From Leifsonia sp. NPDC080035 (GTDB lineage: Bacteria; Actinomycetota; Actinomycetes; Actinomycetales; Microbacteriaceae), in NCBI RefSeq assembly GCF_040050925.1, contig NZ_CP157390.1:3720001-3784000 (forward strand): DNA of 64,000 bases, given 5' to 3'. Shown one piece after another: positions 28,526 through 37,189 of the stretch. Made by a program: the position numbers and the translations under genes. Positions within the stretch are counted from its first letter, which is position 1. Each line of letters begins with the position of its first letter. The notes beneath the pieces were generated by a model that worked only from the letters and a program-made list of their open reading frames with translations, had not been told where the DNA came from and did not search any database.

Positions 28526-29734
28526 TCAGGCGTACGGAGCGCTCAGGCGCTCGGTCGCAAGGTTCTCCGGGATGGCGTCGAGGTAGCCGCGCAGGTTGCG
28601 CGCGGTCTCCGCGACGGAGTCGCCGCCGAACTTCTCCAGCACGGCGTTCGCCAGCACGAGCGCGACCATCGCCTCGGCCACGACGCCGGCGGCGGGGACG
28701 GCACAGACGTCCGAGCGCTGGTGGTGCGCCGGCGCGGCCTCGCTGGTGGCGATGTCGATGGTGCGCAGCGCGTGCGGCACCGTGGCGATCGGCTTCATCC
28801 CGGCGCGGACGCGCAGAACGCTGCCGGTGCTCATGCCGCCCTCGGTGCCGCCGGCCTTGTCACTGGTGCGGACGATGGTGCCGTCCTCGGCGACGAGCTC
28901 GTCGTGCGCCTCCGACCCGCGACGGGTCGTGGTCAGGAAGCCGTCGCCGACCTCCACGCCCTTGATCGCCTGGATGCCCATCAGCGCCGCGGCGAGCTGC
29001 GCATCCAGTCGGCGGTCCCAGTGGACGTGCGAGCCGAGCCCCGGCGGGAGCCCGTAGGCGAGCACCTCGACGACGCCGCCCAGCGTGTCGCCGTCCTTGT
29101 GGGCGGCGTCGACCTCGGCGACCATCCGCTCCGAGGTCTCCGGGTGGAAGCAGCGCAGCGGATCGGCGTCCAGGGCCGCGACATCCCCCGGCTTCGGCAG
29201 CGGGGCGTCCTCCGGAACCCGGACGGGCCCGATCGAGAGCGTGTGGCTGACCAGGGTGATCCCGAGCTCCGCGAGGAACGAGCGCGCGACGGCGCCCAGC
29301 GCGACGCGCGCGGCCGTCTCCCGGGCGCTGGCGCGCTCAAGCACCGGCCTGGCCTCGTCGAAGCCGTACTTCTGCATGCCGACCAGGTCGGCGTGGCCGG
29401 GGCGCGGGCGTGTCAGCGCGGCTCCGCGGCCCGAGCTGAGCTTCTCGGGGTCGACCGGCTCCGGGCTCATCACGTCGACCCACTTCGGCCACTCCGTGTT
29501 GCCGATGCGCAGCGCGATCGGGCTGCCGAGGCTCAGGCCATGCCGGACGCCGCCGGAGACCTCCAGTGCGTCCTGCTCGAACTTCATCCGTGCGCCGCGG
29601 CCGTAACCGAGCTTGCGGCGCGCGAGATCGGCGCGCACGTTCTCGAGCGAGACGGGCACCCCGGCGGGGAGCCCCTCCAGGACGGCGATGAGTTCGGGGC
29701 CGTGGGATTCCCCGGCGGTGAGCCAACGAAGCAT
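28526..29734 (-). CDS. aroC: Chorismate synthase
   Basis: AroC makes chorismate from EPSP with reduced FMN, the end of the shikimate pathway and the precursor used by TrpE in this window. The 402-residue protein has MLRWLTAGESHGPELIAVLE at the start with the catalytic GESHG histidine, GRGARMKFEQD near residue 45, RPRPGHADLVGMQKYGFDEA near 109, ASARETAARVA and the C-terminal RSDVCAVPAAG. Start is ATG at 29732-29734, 54 bases after aroE; that gap has a CAGAAT-like box but nothing decisive. Confidence 0.97.
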   Translation of the reverse strand: MLRWLTAGESHGPELIAVLEGLPAGVPVSLENVRADLARRKLGYGRGARMKFEQDALEVSGGVRHGLSLGSPIALRIGNTEWPKWVDVMSPEPVDPEKLSSGRGAALTRPRPGHADLVGMQKYGFDEARPVLERASARETAARVALGAVARSFLAELGITLVSHTLSIGPVRVPEDAPLPKPGDVAALDADPLRCFHPETSERMVAEVDAAHKDGDTLGGVVEVLAYGLPPGLGSHVHWDRRLDAQLAAALMGIQAIKGVEVGDGFLTTTRRGSEAHDELVAEDGTIVRTSDKAGGTEGGMSTGSVLRVRAGMKPIATVPHALRTIDIATSEAAPAHHQRSDVCAVPAAGVVAEAMVALVLANAVLEKFGGDSVAETARNLRGYLDAIPENLATERLSAPYA

Positions 29735-29788
29735 GCTTCGATTCTGGCACAGCGCGGTGGAGCGCCCCGCCGGGTTACGCCGGGACGG

Positions 29789-30964
29789 TCACTCGCTCAC
29801 CGGGGCGCCGGCCGCGTCGATCCCGACCGCGTCGAGCATCGCTGCGAGCACCTCGTCCTCGCCCTGCAGCGGCTGCAGCGGGTCACCGGAGACGAAGATG
29901 CGCACCTGCAGCAGCGCCTGGTGGACGAGCAACGCGAGGCCGGACACGACCCGGCCGCCCACGGCCTGCCAGCTGGCGGCCAGCGCGCTTGGCCACGGGT
30001 CGTACGCAACGTCGAACAGCAGCGAGCGCCGCCGCGTGGAGTCGGTGTAGACCGCGGCGGTGGAGGTGCCGCCCGGCAGGGCGCTGATGACGAGTTCCGG
30101 GACGTCCAGCGAGCGGTCCGCCTGCGCGAACGACCGCAGCCGCACCATCAGCCCGGCCTCGTGCGCGAGCGCCTCCAGCCACACGCTCTTCTCGAGATTG
30201 CGGACGTGCACGTCGACGCGCTCGGCGCCGAGCTCTGCCGCGGCGATGAGCGCGGATGCGGCGGTCGCTCCCCCGCCGAGGATGTGGACGTAGCGGGCGC
30301 TCTCGACGCCGGCAGCCTGAAGTGCGCGCACCATGCCGGGGACGTCCGTGTTGAAGCCGCGCACCTCGTCGCCGTCGAGCAGCACCGTGTTGGCGGCGCC
30401 GGTCTGCTCGGCCACCCGGTCGGTCTCGGTGAGCAGCGGGAGGACGGCCTGCTTGAGCGGCATCGTGAGCGACAGACCGCGCCACTCGGGCCCGAGTCCG
30501 TCGATGAAGCCCGCGATGGCCCCCTCGGCGACGTCGACGGGTTCGTACGCCCAGTCGAGGCCGAGCACGCCGTAGGCGGCGCGGTGCAGGGCCGGTGACT
30601 TCGAGTGGCCGATGGGCGAGCCGAGGACCGCGAGCTTGCGCGTGGGGGCCTTCGCGGAGGTCTTCGCTTTGGCGGACGACGGCTTCGCCTTCTTCGCCGC
30701 GGGCTTGGCCGGTGTGGGCGCCGGCGCGGTTGCCGGCTCGGGCTCGGCCTCCGGCGCGGGCTCGTCCGCGGCGGCGTCTACCTCCTGGTCGTCCGCCGGC
30801 TCCTCGCTGTCGGCGGCGGCCTCCGCCTCCGCGACGGCCTTCTCCTCCGCCTCGGCCTCGCGCTCCGCCTCGACGAGCTCGGCGATCAGGGCCTCGGCCG
30901 ACGCCTCGGACACGCCGTCCTCGACGGACTCGGCGCGTGCGTTCTTCTTGCTGGCGTCACTCAT
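29789..30964 (-). CDS. aroE: Shikimate dehydrogenase with long N-terminal extension
   Basis: AroE reduces 3-dehydroshikimate with NADPH. The enzyme core begins near residue 109 (KLAVLGSPIGHSKSPALH), holds the catalytic lysine in LSLTMPLKQAVLPLL, the substrate aspartate in GFNTDVPGMV and the nucleotide loop GGGATAAS, so it looks active. Before it lie about 108 extra residues: an acidic Ala/Glu-rich part (11-78), a Pro/Ala linker and a Lys-rich part (87-109). The ATG at 30962-30964 overlaps the mltG stop, supporting translation of the whole extension, and the frame is clean. The extension is probably disordered; its job is unknown. Confidence 0.92.
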   Translation of the reverse strand: MSDASKKNARAESVEDGVSEASAEALIAELVEAEREAEAEEKAVAEAEAAADSEEPADDQEVDAAADEPAPEAEPEPATAPAPTPAKPAAKKAKPSSAKAKTSAKAPTRKLAVLGSPIGHSKSPALHRAAYGVLGLDWAYEPVDVAEGAIAGFIDGLGPEWRGLSLTMPLKQAVLPLLTETDRVAEQTGAANTVLLDGDEVRGFNTDVPGMVRALQAAGVESARYVHILGGGATAASALIAAAELGAERVDVHVRNLEKSVWLEALAHEAGLMVRLRSFAQADRSLDVPELVISALPGGTSTAAVYTDSTRRRSLLFDVAYDPWPSALAASWQAVGGRVVSGLALLVHQALLQVRIFVSGDPLQPLQGEDEVLAAMLDAVGIDAAGAPVSE

Positions 30965-32474
30965 ATCCGGGGTTGTCCTTCATCCACTGGTGCCACTTCT
31001 CGACCGCCGCCTCGTGCTCCGCGAGCGTCGTCGAGAAGATCGTCTCTCCGGTCTTCAGATTCCAGGTCACGAAGAACATCCACGGGCCGTTCGCGGGGTG
31101 CACGGCGGCGTTGATCGCCAGGTCGCCCGGGTTCGAGATCGGGGCGGGCGGCAGACCCGGGTGCACGTAGGTGTTGTACGGGTTGCTCGCGTCGGCGCGC
31201 TCGGCGTCGGTCGTGCCCGCACGCTCGGTGTGGCCGGTGCCGTAGGTGACGGTCGCGTCCGACTCGAGCTTCCAGCCCTGCGCGAGCCGGTTGAGGAAGA
31301 CGCGGGCGACCTTCGGATAGTCGTCCTTCAGGCCCGCCTCCCGCTGCACGACGGACGCGAGCAGGACGGTCCTCCAGCGGTCCGCCGGTGCGACGCCCGC
31401 GTCGTCGAGTGCCTGGAACATCCGGTTCACCATCGTGGTGATGGCCTCCTTGGCGGTGGTGCTCGGCCCGAAGGTGTACGTCGCGGGGAACAGGAAGCCC
31501 TCCAGCGACTTCGCCTGCGGCGGCAGCCCGTACGCGGCCGGCGTCGAGGACGCCTTCTGCAGGTCGGCGAGCGGGATCTTGGTGCTGTCCGCGACGATCT
31601 TCAGGATGTCCTTCTCGGTCGTTCCCTCCGGGATCACCGCGGTGTTCTCCACGCGCGAGGCGGGATCCTGCAGCGCGATCAGCGCGGACTGCGCGCTCAT
31701 CCGCTTGGCCAGCTTGAAGACGCCGGGCTGGAACTCCACCTGCGGGTGCTGGCGGAGCAGCAGCTCGTAGAACGCGTCGTAGCTCTTGGTGACCCCCGCG
31801 GCGTGCAGGTTCGTCGCGATGCTGTCGCCGGTGTCCCCCGACTTGATCGTGAACATGACCTCGCCGGTGCCGTCGCCGGTGTAGTCGTTGTCCACCGGGC
31901 TCAGCGCGGTGACGATCTTGGCGATCTGCGGCTGGAAGAACGCGTACGCTCCCCCGCCCAGTCCGCCCAGGATCAGCAGGACCACCAGCGTCACCACGAG
32001 CGGCTTCACCCAGCGGCGCTTGCGCTTCGGAGCGTCCTCGTGCGAGAGGTAGTGCTGCTGCCGCCACGCCAGCGGCGACTCGGCCTGGGAGGAGGCAGGC
32101 TCCTCGTCGAGCGCACCGAACAGCGCACGAACGGGATGTTCGTGCTCGTGGCCCTGGTCGGATCCGTGCCTGACGCCGACGCCGACGGCCTCCAGCTCCG
32201 GCTCCTCGGCCGGCTCGACCTTGGCGACCGGCCCGGTGATGACGGAGTCGAAGTCCAGCCCCGCGAGCGCGCTGCGCTCGGCCTCCCGCGCATCCGCCTG
32301 CGGCTGCGCCGCCTCCGGTGACGTCGCGTTCTGCTGCGCCTCGGCCGCCTCGGCGGCCTCTGCCGCTTGCCGGGCCTCGCGCGCCTCGCGGCGGGTCATC
32401 GGCGGTCGGTTCACGGCAGGGAACGCGGGGGGATCCGGCTTCTCCTGCGGGTTCTGCGCCAAGCTGCTGTCCAA
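30957..32474 (-). CDS. mltG: Endolytic murein transglycosylase MltG
   Basis: MltG cuts nascent glycan strands at the membrane and sets peptidoglycan chain length. The 505-residue protein has about 155 cytoplasmic residues rich in Ala, Glu, Pro and Arg, a membrane helix at 157-180 after RKRRW, a LysM-like segment near 205-260 and the YceG domain with the catalytic Glu379 in LLASVVQREAG. The first codon is TTG at 32472-32474 with a weak SD; an internal ATG at 32397-32399 (Met26) is an alternative. It is sandwiched between ruvX and aroE, a usual actinobacterial order. Confidence 0.93.
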   Translation of the reverse strand: MDSSLAQNPQEKPDPPAFPAVNRPPMTRREAREARQAAEAAEAAEAQQNATSPEAAQPQADAREAERSALAGLDFDSVITGPVAKVEPAEEPELEAVGVGVRHGSDQGHEHEHPVRALFGALDEEPASSQAESPLAWRQQHYLSHEDAPKRKRRWVKPLVVTLVVLLILGGLGGGAYAFFQPQIAKIVTALSPVDNDYTGDGTGEVMFTIKSGDTGDSIATNLHAAGVTKSYDAFYELLLRQHPQVEFQPGVFKLAKRMSAQSALIALQDPASRVENTAVIPEGTTEKDILKIVADSTKIPLADLQKASSTPAAYGLPPQAKSLEGFLFPATYTFGPSTTAKEAITTMVNRMFQALDDAGVAPADRWRTVLLASVVQREAGLKDDYPKVARVFLNRLAQGWKLESDATVTYGTGHTERAGTTDAERADASNPYNTYVHPGLPPAPISNPGDLAINAAVHPANGPWMFFVTWNLKTGETIFSTTLAEHEAAVEKWHQWMKDNPGYE

Positions 32475-32479
32475 TGCTC

Positions 32480-32932
32480 TTATTCGACGGGTTCGCCCGG
32501 CGGACGGCCAGAGGCGCGCTCCGCGTCGAGGGCGTGCTGCAAAATTATCGTGGCCGCCACCTGATCCACCACCGGACGCGCAGTTTTCGAGTTTCTGCCG
32601 GACGCCCGGAGCGCGGAATGGGCCGAGACCGTGCTCAGCCGCTCGTCCACAAGGCGTATCGGAGCCTCCACCTCCCCGCCGAGCGCTTCGGCGAAGGCCA
32701 CGGCGTCGGCGGTGGATGCGGTGTGCGCGCCCGAAAGGGCCAACGGAAGCCCGACGATAATCTCGAAAACTCCGAGTTCGCTCACGATCTCGGCGATCCT
32801 GCGGCGATCCGCAGCATCCTCGGAGCGTGCGACGGTCTCGAGAGGGGTCGCCAGCATCCCGTGGAGGTCGGACCGGCTGACGCCGATCCTGACCTTGCCG
32901 ACGTCGATGCCGAGCCGAACTCCCGTCCGCAC
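32480..32932 (-). CDS. ruvX: Holliday junction resolvase-like RNase YqgF/RuvX
   Basis: YqgF-family RNase H-fold nuclease linked to 16S rRNA 5'-end maturation and proposed as a Holliday junction resolvase. The 150-residue protein opens with RLGIDVGKVRIGVSRSD (first acidic residue D11), has IVGLPLALSG near residue 59, the second acid in RLVDERLSTVSAH near 95 and the third in RPVVDQVAATIILQ near 122. Start is GTG at 32930-32932, three bases after the alaS stop. Confidence 0.95.
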   Translation of the reverse strand: MRTGVRLGIDVGKVRIGVSRSDLHGMLATPLETVARSEDAADRRRIAEIVSELGVFEIIVGLPLALSGAHTASTADAVAFAEALGGEVEAPIRLVDERLSTVSAHSALRASGRNSKTARPVVDQVAATIILQHALDAERASGRPPGEPVE

Positions 32933-32935
32933 GCG

Positions 32936-35593
32936 CTACCCGATCGCCGACGACACCGCGCCGAGCGCGGCCGGGATCGCGTCCGCGTCCGTTCCGCCGC
33001 CCTGTGCGAGGTCCGCCTTGCCGCCGCCGCCCCCGCCGAGGATGCCCGCGGCGGTCTTGGCGAGCGCGCCCGCGTTCACGCCGGCGTCGCGCGCGGCCTG
33101 GTTCGTGGCCACGATGACGACGGGCTTGCCCGCGGCGCGCGCCGCGAGGGCGACCGTCGCCGGGTCGGACCCGAGGCGCTCGCGCACGGTCGTGACGAGC
33201 AGGCGCAGGTCGTCGGCCGAGTTCAGGGTGCCCGCGTCCTCCGCGACCACGGTCACCGCGCCGCGACGGGTCGCGGACTCCAGCAGCCCCGGAACCTTGT
33301 CGAGCACGGCGCGCGCCTCGAACGCCTGGATGCGCTTCTCGGCCGCCTTCAGGCTCGCCATCAGGTCGGCGATCTTCTCCGGCAGTTGCTCGCGCGGCGT
33401 CTTCAGCGAGCTGGAGAGCTGCGAGACGATCGTGCGCTCGACCGCGAGGTCCTGGAACGCCTCCAGCCCGACGAGCGACTCCACTCGACGGTTGGTGGAG
33501 CCGACGGACGACTCGCTGACCAGGTTGATCATCCCGATCTCGGCGCTGCTGGACACGTGCGTGCCCGCGCAGAGCTCGCGCGACCAGGGGCCGCCGATGT
33601 CGACGACGCGCACGACGTCGCCGTACTTCTCGCCGAACAGCGCCATCGCGCCGAGGGCCTTCGCCTCCGCCAGCGGCAGCTCGCGGGTGGTCACCTCCAG
33701 GTTGTCCCGGATCGCGTTGTTCGAGATCTCCTCGATCTCGCTGCGCGTCTCCGGCGACAGGGCCTGGTTCCAGGAGAAGTCGAGGCGCAGGTAGCCGGCC
33801 TTGTTGTACGAGCCGGACTGGTGCGCGTTGGGGCCGAGCACCTGGCGGAGCGCGGCGTGGACGATGTGCGTGCCGGAGTGCGCCTGCCTGGCGCCGCGAC
33901 GGTACTGTGCGTCGACCAGGCTGGTCGCCGGCGCGCCGACGCCCACCTCGCCGCTGCGGACGAGCACCTTGTGGCTGATCAGGCCCTTCACCGGCTTCTG
34001 GACGTCGAGCACGTCGAGCTCGTAGCCCGGGCCGATGATGGTGCCGGCGTCCGCGTCCTGACCGCCCGACTCGGCGTAGAGCGCCGTCGCACCGAGGATG
34101 ATCTCGGCGACCTGGCCCTCGGTCGCCTTCGAGACAGACTGACCGTCGACGATCAGCCCGAGAACGCTCGACTCCGTCTCCAGGTCCGTGTACCCAGTGA
34201 ACACGGTCTCACCCTGCGCGCGGAACGCGCTGTAGACGGAGAGGTCGGCGAGCGCGGTCTTCTTCGCCTTCGCGTCCGCCTTGGCGCGGGCGCGCTGGTC
34301 GGCCATGAGGCTGTCGAACGCGCCGCGGTCGACGCTGAGGCCCGCCTCCTCCGCCATCTCCAGCGTGAGATCGATCGGGAAGCCGTAGGTGTCGTGCAGC
34401 AGGAACGCGGTGTCGCCCGCGAGCTGGTCCTTACCCGACTTGCGCGTGTTCGCGACCGCGGTGTCCAGGATGCTGGTGCCGGCCGCGAGCGTGCGCAGGA
34501 AGGTCTCCTCCTCGGCGTAGGCCAGCTGGGAGGTGCGCGCGAACTCTGTCTCGATCTCCGGGTATGCGGCCTTCATGGCGTCACGGGACACCGGGAACAG
34601 CTCCGGGAACGTCGCACCCTCGACGCCGAGCAGCCGCATCGCGCGCACGGTGCGGCGCAGCAGCCGGCGCAGCACGTAGCCGCGGCCCTCGTTGGACGGC
34701 GTGACGCCGTCGGTCATCAGCATCAGCGCGCTGCGGACGTGGTCCGCCACGACGCGCAGTCGCACGTCGTCCTCGTGCGCCTCGTTGCCGTACGGCTTGT
34801 TCGCGAGCTCCGCGGCGCGGTCCAGCACCGGACGCACCTGGTCGATCTCGTACATGTTGTCGACGCCCTGCTTGATGAACGCGACGCGCTCGAGGCCCAT
34901 GCCGGTGTCGATGTTCTTCTTCGGCAGGTCGCCGAGGATCTCGAAGTCCTTCTTGCCCGTGCCCTCGCCGCGCAGGTACTGCATGAAGACCAGGTTCCAG
35001 ATCTCCACATAGCGGTCGTCGTCGGTCGCGGGACCGCCGTCGATGCCGTACGCGGGACCGCGGTCGAAGAAGATCTCCGAGCACGGGCCGGCGGGGCCGG
35101 GCTGGCCGGTCGACCAGTAGTTGGTGTCCTTGCCGAGGTCCTGGATGCGCTCGGGAGGGAGGGTGGAGACGCGCTGCCAGATCTCCCGCGCCTCGTCGTC
35201 CTCCTCGTAGACGGTGACCCACAGGTCGTCCGGCGAGAAGCCGAGGCCGCCCTCCTCCTCGGATGTGGTCAGCAGATCCCAGGCGAAGGTGATCGCCTGC
35301 TCCTTGAAGTAGTCGCCGAACGAGAAGTTGCCGCACATCTGGAAGAACGTGCCGTGCCGAGGGGTCTTGCCGACCTCCTCGATGTCGAGGGTGCGGATGC
35401 ACTTCTGCACGCTCGTCGCGCGCGGGAACGGCGCGGGGACGACACCGGTCAGGTACGGAACGAAGGGCACCATCCCGGCCACCGTGAAGAGCAGCGACGG
35501 GTCGTCGCTGACCAGGGAGGCGGAGGGGACGACGGTGTGACCGCGCTTGGCGAAGAAGTCGAGCCAGCGGCGGTGGATTTCAGCAGTCTGCAT
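32936..35593 (-). CDS. alaS: Alanyl-tRNA synthetase
   Basis: AlaS charges tRNA-Ala and edits mischarged serine or glycine. The 885-residue protein has the class II catalytic core (MQTAEIHRRWLDFFAKRGHT, then GTFFQMCGNFSFGDYFKEQA and GMGLERVAFIKQG), the editing domain with HSGTHIVHAALRQVLG near residue 570 and CAGTHVSSSAEIG near 670, and the C-Ala domain with the DHHA1 glycine-rich GGGGGGKADLAQGGG near 860. Start ATG 35591-35593. No T-box leader is recognisable in the 42 bases before it. Confidence 0.98.
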   Translation of the reverse strand: MQTAEIHRRWLDFFAKRGHTVVPSASLVSDDPSLLFTVAGMVPFVPYLTGVVPAPFPRATSVQKCIRTLDIEEVGKTPRHGTFFQMCGNFSFGDYFKEQAITFAWDLLTTSEEEGGLGFSPDDLWVTVYEEDDEAREIWQRVSTLPPERIQDLGKDTNYWSTGQPGPAGPCSEIFFDRGPAYGIDGGPATDDDRYVEIWNLVFMQYLRGEGTGKKDFEILGDLPKKNIDTGMGLERVAFIKQGVDNMYEIDQVRPVLDRAAELANKPYGNEAHEDDVRLRVVADHVRSALMLMTDGVTPSNEGRGYVLRRLLRRTVRAMRLLGVEGATFPELFPVSRDAMKAAYPEIETEFARTSQLAYAEEETFLRTLAAGTSILDTAVANTRKSGKDQLAGDTAFLLHDTYGFPIDLTLEMAEEAGLSVDRGAFDSLMADQRARAKADAKAKKTALADLSVYSAFRAQGETVFTGYTDLETESSVLGLIVDGQSVSKATEGQVAEIILGATALYAESGGQDADAGTIIGPGYELDVLDVQKPVKGLISHKVLVRSGEVGVGAPATSLVDAQYRRGARQAHSGTHIVHAALRQVLGPNAHQSGSYNKAGYLRLDFSWNQALSPETRSEIEEISNNAIRDNLEVTTRELPLAEAKALGAMALFGEKYGDVVRVVDIGGPWSRELCAGTHVSSSAEIGMINLVSESSVGSTNRRVESLVGLEAFQDLAVERTIVSQLSSSLKTPREQLPEKIADLMASLKAAEKRIQAFEARAVLDKVPGLLESATRRGAVTVVAEDAGTLNSADDLRLLVTTVRERLGSDPATVALAARAAGKPVVIVATNQAARDAGVNAGALAKTAAGILGGGGGGKADLAQGGGTDADAIPAALGAVSSAIG

Positions 35594-35635
35594 GGGTTCC
35601 GGTCGTATCGAAGCGTGCGTGGGGATGAGAGACGG

Positions 35636-35827
35636 TCAGTCGCCGTCGATGGCCGAGCGGATCTCGGCCTCGCGCTGCCGGTAGCCGTCGGAGACGGCCT
35701 CGCCGAAGTCGCGCGCCTTCTTGTCGAGCGTGCTGAAGAACTCGCGGCCCTTGGGGGTCTCGTTGACCTTGTGGGCGACGGCGAAGCCGAGTGCGACGCC
35801 GGCGAGCAGCCACAGGAAACTCTTCAT
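35636..35827 (-). CDS. Small single-pass membrane protein
   Basis: A 63-residue protein with one N-terminal membrane helix (MKSFLWLLAGVALGFAVAH) and a charged cytoplasmic tail (KGREFFSTLDKKARDFGEAV). This pattern matches the short unnamed proteins that sit before alaS in actinobacteria. No function is known. ATG at 35825-35827 with GGGAGGAA-like purines upstream makes it a real gene. It probably pairs with the DUF948-like membrane protein next door. Confidence 0.8.
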   Translation of the reverse strand: MKSFLWLLAGVALGFAVAHKVNETPKGREFFSTLDKKARDFGEAVSDGYRQREAEIRSAIDGD

Positions 35828-35879
35828 TGCTGGATCTTCCCTCCCTGGATGCGTGCGCGCGAGGCGCACTCGCGCAAGT

Positions 35880-36257
35880 CTAGTCCGCTCCGCCGCGGCG
35901 ACGCCGGGAGCCGCCCGCCGCCCGGAACGCGGCCCGCGCGGCCGCGCTGAACCCCGCGAGCTTGATGAGCGGGCCGCCCACGGTCGCGGCGAACAGGGCG
36001 ACCAGGGCGGAGACGTTGCCGGTGACGTCGGCGACGTTCTTGGTGATCACGTCGACGCGCGCGAGCTGCTTGTTCGTCTCCTGCAGCGTCGTCGCCGTCT
36101 CATCCAGGATCGGCGTGATGCCGTCGCTGGCCTCCTTGATCGCATCCCTCGTGGAGTCGAGGACGCGCCCGAGCTTCAGCAGCGGAACGGCGATGAAGCC
36201 AACCAGCACGGCGAAGACCACCGCCGCGATCAGTCCCGCGATGTCTCCTGCGGACAT
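35880..36257 (-). CDS. DUF948-like membrane protein
   Basis: A 125-residue protein with one N-terminal membrane helix (residues 4-25, GDIAGLIAAVVFAVLVGFIA), followed by a long amphipathic helix with heptad-like spacing (DSTRDAIKEASDGITPILDE) and a basic Arg-rich tail, the shape of DUF948 proteins. The chosen ATG at 36255-36257 has GGAGGGGG about five bases upstream; earlier ATGs at 36272 and 36290 lack that. It precedes the 63-residue membrane protein and alaS in one run. Function unknown. Confidence 0.82.
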   Translation of the reverse strand: MSAGDIAGLIAAVVFAVLVGFIAVPLLKLGRVLDSTRDAIKEASDGITPILDETATTLQETNKQLARVDVITKNVADVTGNVSALVALFAATVGGPLIKLAGFSAAARAAFRAAGGSRRRRGGAD

Positions 36258-36318
36258 GTCGGCCCCCTCCATTCCGTGACGGGCATACATTCCCAGCGTA
36301 CGGGAATGCCGCGTCGGG

Positions 36319-36361
36319 GAAAAGGAGAACGGGGCCGTGGCGCGAAGCCACGACCCCGTTC
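36319..36361 (-). terminator. Rho-independent terminator after rpsD
   Basis: On the minus strand AACGGGG and CGTGGC pair with GCCACG and CCCCGTT around a short GC/AA loop (36328-36360), a stem of 13 pairs with one internal mismatch. It is followed by TCCTTTTCCCC at 36319-36327, a short T-run. It starts 19 bases after the rpsD stop and separates rpsD from the DUF948-alaS operon. Confidence 0.9.
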
Positions 36362-36379
36362 CAGGGAGTCTCGCGATCC

Positions 36380-37003
36380 TTAGCGGGCCGCGTAGTACTC
36401 GACGACGAGCTGGACGTCACAGGTGACGGGGACCTCGGCGCGCTTCGGGCGACGCACGAGCACCGCCTGCAGCTTGTCGAGCTCGACCTCGAGGTAGCCC
36501 GGGGTCTTCGGCAGAACGTCGACGTGACCGCCGGCGGCCGCGACCTGGAAGGGCTCGGTGCCCTCGGAGCGGGCCTTGACGCCGATGGTCTGACCCGGCT
36601 TCACGCGGAACGACGGGCGGTCGACGATCTTGCCGTCGACGAGGATGTGACGGTGAACGACGAACTGGCGGGCCTGCGAGATGGTGCGGGCGAAGCCGGC
36701 GCGGAGCACGAGGGCGTCCAGACGCATCTCGAGGAGCTCGACCAGGTTCTCACCGGTCAGACCCTGGGTGCGGCGGGCCTCCTCGAACGCGATGCGGAGC
36801 TGCTTCTCGAGGATGCCGTACTGGGCGCGCAGACGCTGCTTCTCGCGCAGACGAACGGCGTAGTCGGAGTCGGCCTTGCGCTTCGTGCGGCCGTGCTCAC
36901 CCGGGGCGTACGGGCGCTTCTCCATGTAGCGGGCGGCCTTCGGGGTGAGGGCGATGCCCAGTGCGCGAGACTCACGGGTCTTGCTGCGGGAACGTGAAGA
37001 CAC
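36380..37003 (-). CDS. rpsD: 30S ribosomal protein S4
   Basis: S4 nucleates 30S assembly at the 5' domain of 16S rRNA. The 207-residue protein has SRSRSKTRESRALGIALTPK at the start, the actinobacterial form without the zinc cysteines, and an S4 RNA-binding domain from about residue 95 (LDALVLRAGFARTISQARQF, then VVHRHILVDGKIVDRPSFRV). It starts with GTG at 37001-37003 behind GAAAGGAAACC. It is transcribed alone, away from the rpoA ribosomal operon, as in several actinobacteria, and has its own leader and terminator. Confidence 0.97.
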   Translation of the reverse strand: MSSRSRSKTRESRALGIALTPKAARYMEKRPYAPGEHGRTKRKADSDYAVRLREKQRLRAQYGILEKQLRIAFEEARRTQGLTGENLVELLEMRLDALVLRAGFARTISQARQFVVHRHILVDGKIVDRPSFRVKPGQTIGVKARSEGTEPFQVAAAGGHVDVLPKTPGYLEVELDKLQAVLVRRPKRAEVPVTCDVQLVVEYYAAR

Positions 37004-37018
37004 GGTTTCCTTTCGGTT

Positions 37019-37067
37019 TTCTCTCTATAGGTTCGATGGATGCGGGCACGCTGAAGCCCGCAGAGAG
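37019..37067 (-). promoter_or_regulatory. Structured leader hairpin of rpsD
   Basis: In the rpsD leader, GCGGGC and GCCCGC (37061-37056 and 37047-37042) form a stem with an eight-base loop, and the flanking CTCTCT/AGAGAG (37067-37062 and 37024-37019) can extend it across an internal loop. It ends about 15 bases before the start codon. S4 controls its own synthesis by binding mRNA in other bacteria, so a control element is plausible; this is inference. Confidence 0.5.
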
Positions 37068-37160
37068 AGGGATTGTCGCCGTGGACGCCCGGCTAAAGGG
37101 CCATTCCGTCGAAACCGTGTCCCTGGCAGCCGCACCCTGAACACGCTTCTAGGCGCATCG

Positions 37161-37169
37161 ATTCTAGCA
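37161..37169 (-). promoter_or_regulatory. Candidate extended -10 promoter of rpsD
   Basis: Minus strand TGCTAGAAT, an extended -10, lies about 160 bases before rpsD. The hexamer CTAGAA recurs 15 bases further on. No clear -35 is seen. It overlaps nothing coding; rarA ends at 37190. Confidence 0.5.
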
Positions 37170-37189
37170 GAACACGCGCGCCGCTTTCG

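Noticed and set aside
35594..35635. T-box leader before alaS (and before thrS at 57593-57703)
   Set aside because: Gaps too short or lacking the T-box TGG-type sequence and the terminator/antiterminator pair.
32318..35950. A 1210-codon plus-strand frame opposite mltG, ruvX and alaS
   Set aside because: Same artefact of GC codon bias; no start with SD, no recognisable domain, fully antisense to alaS.
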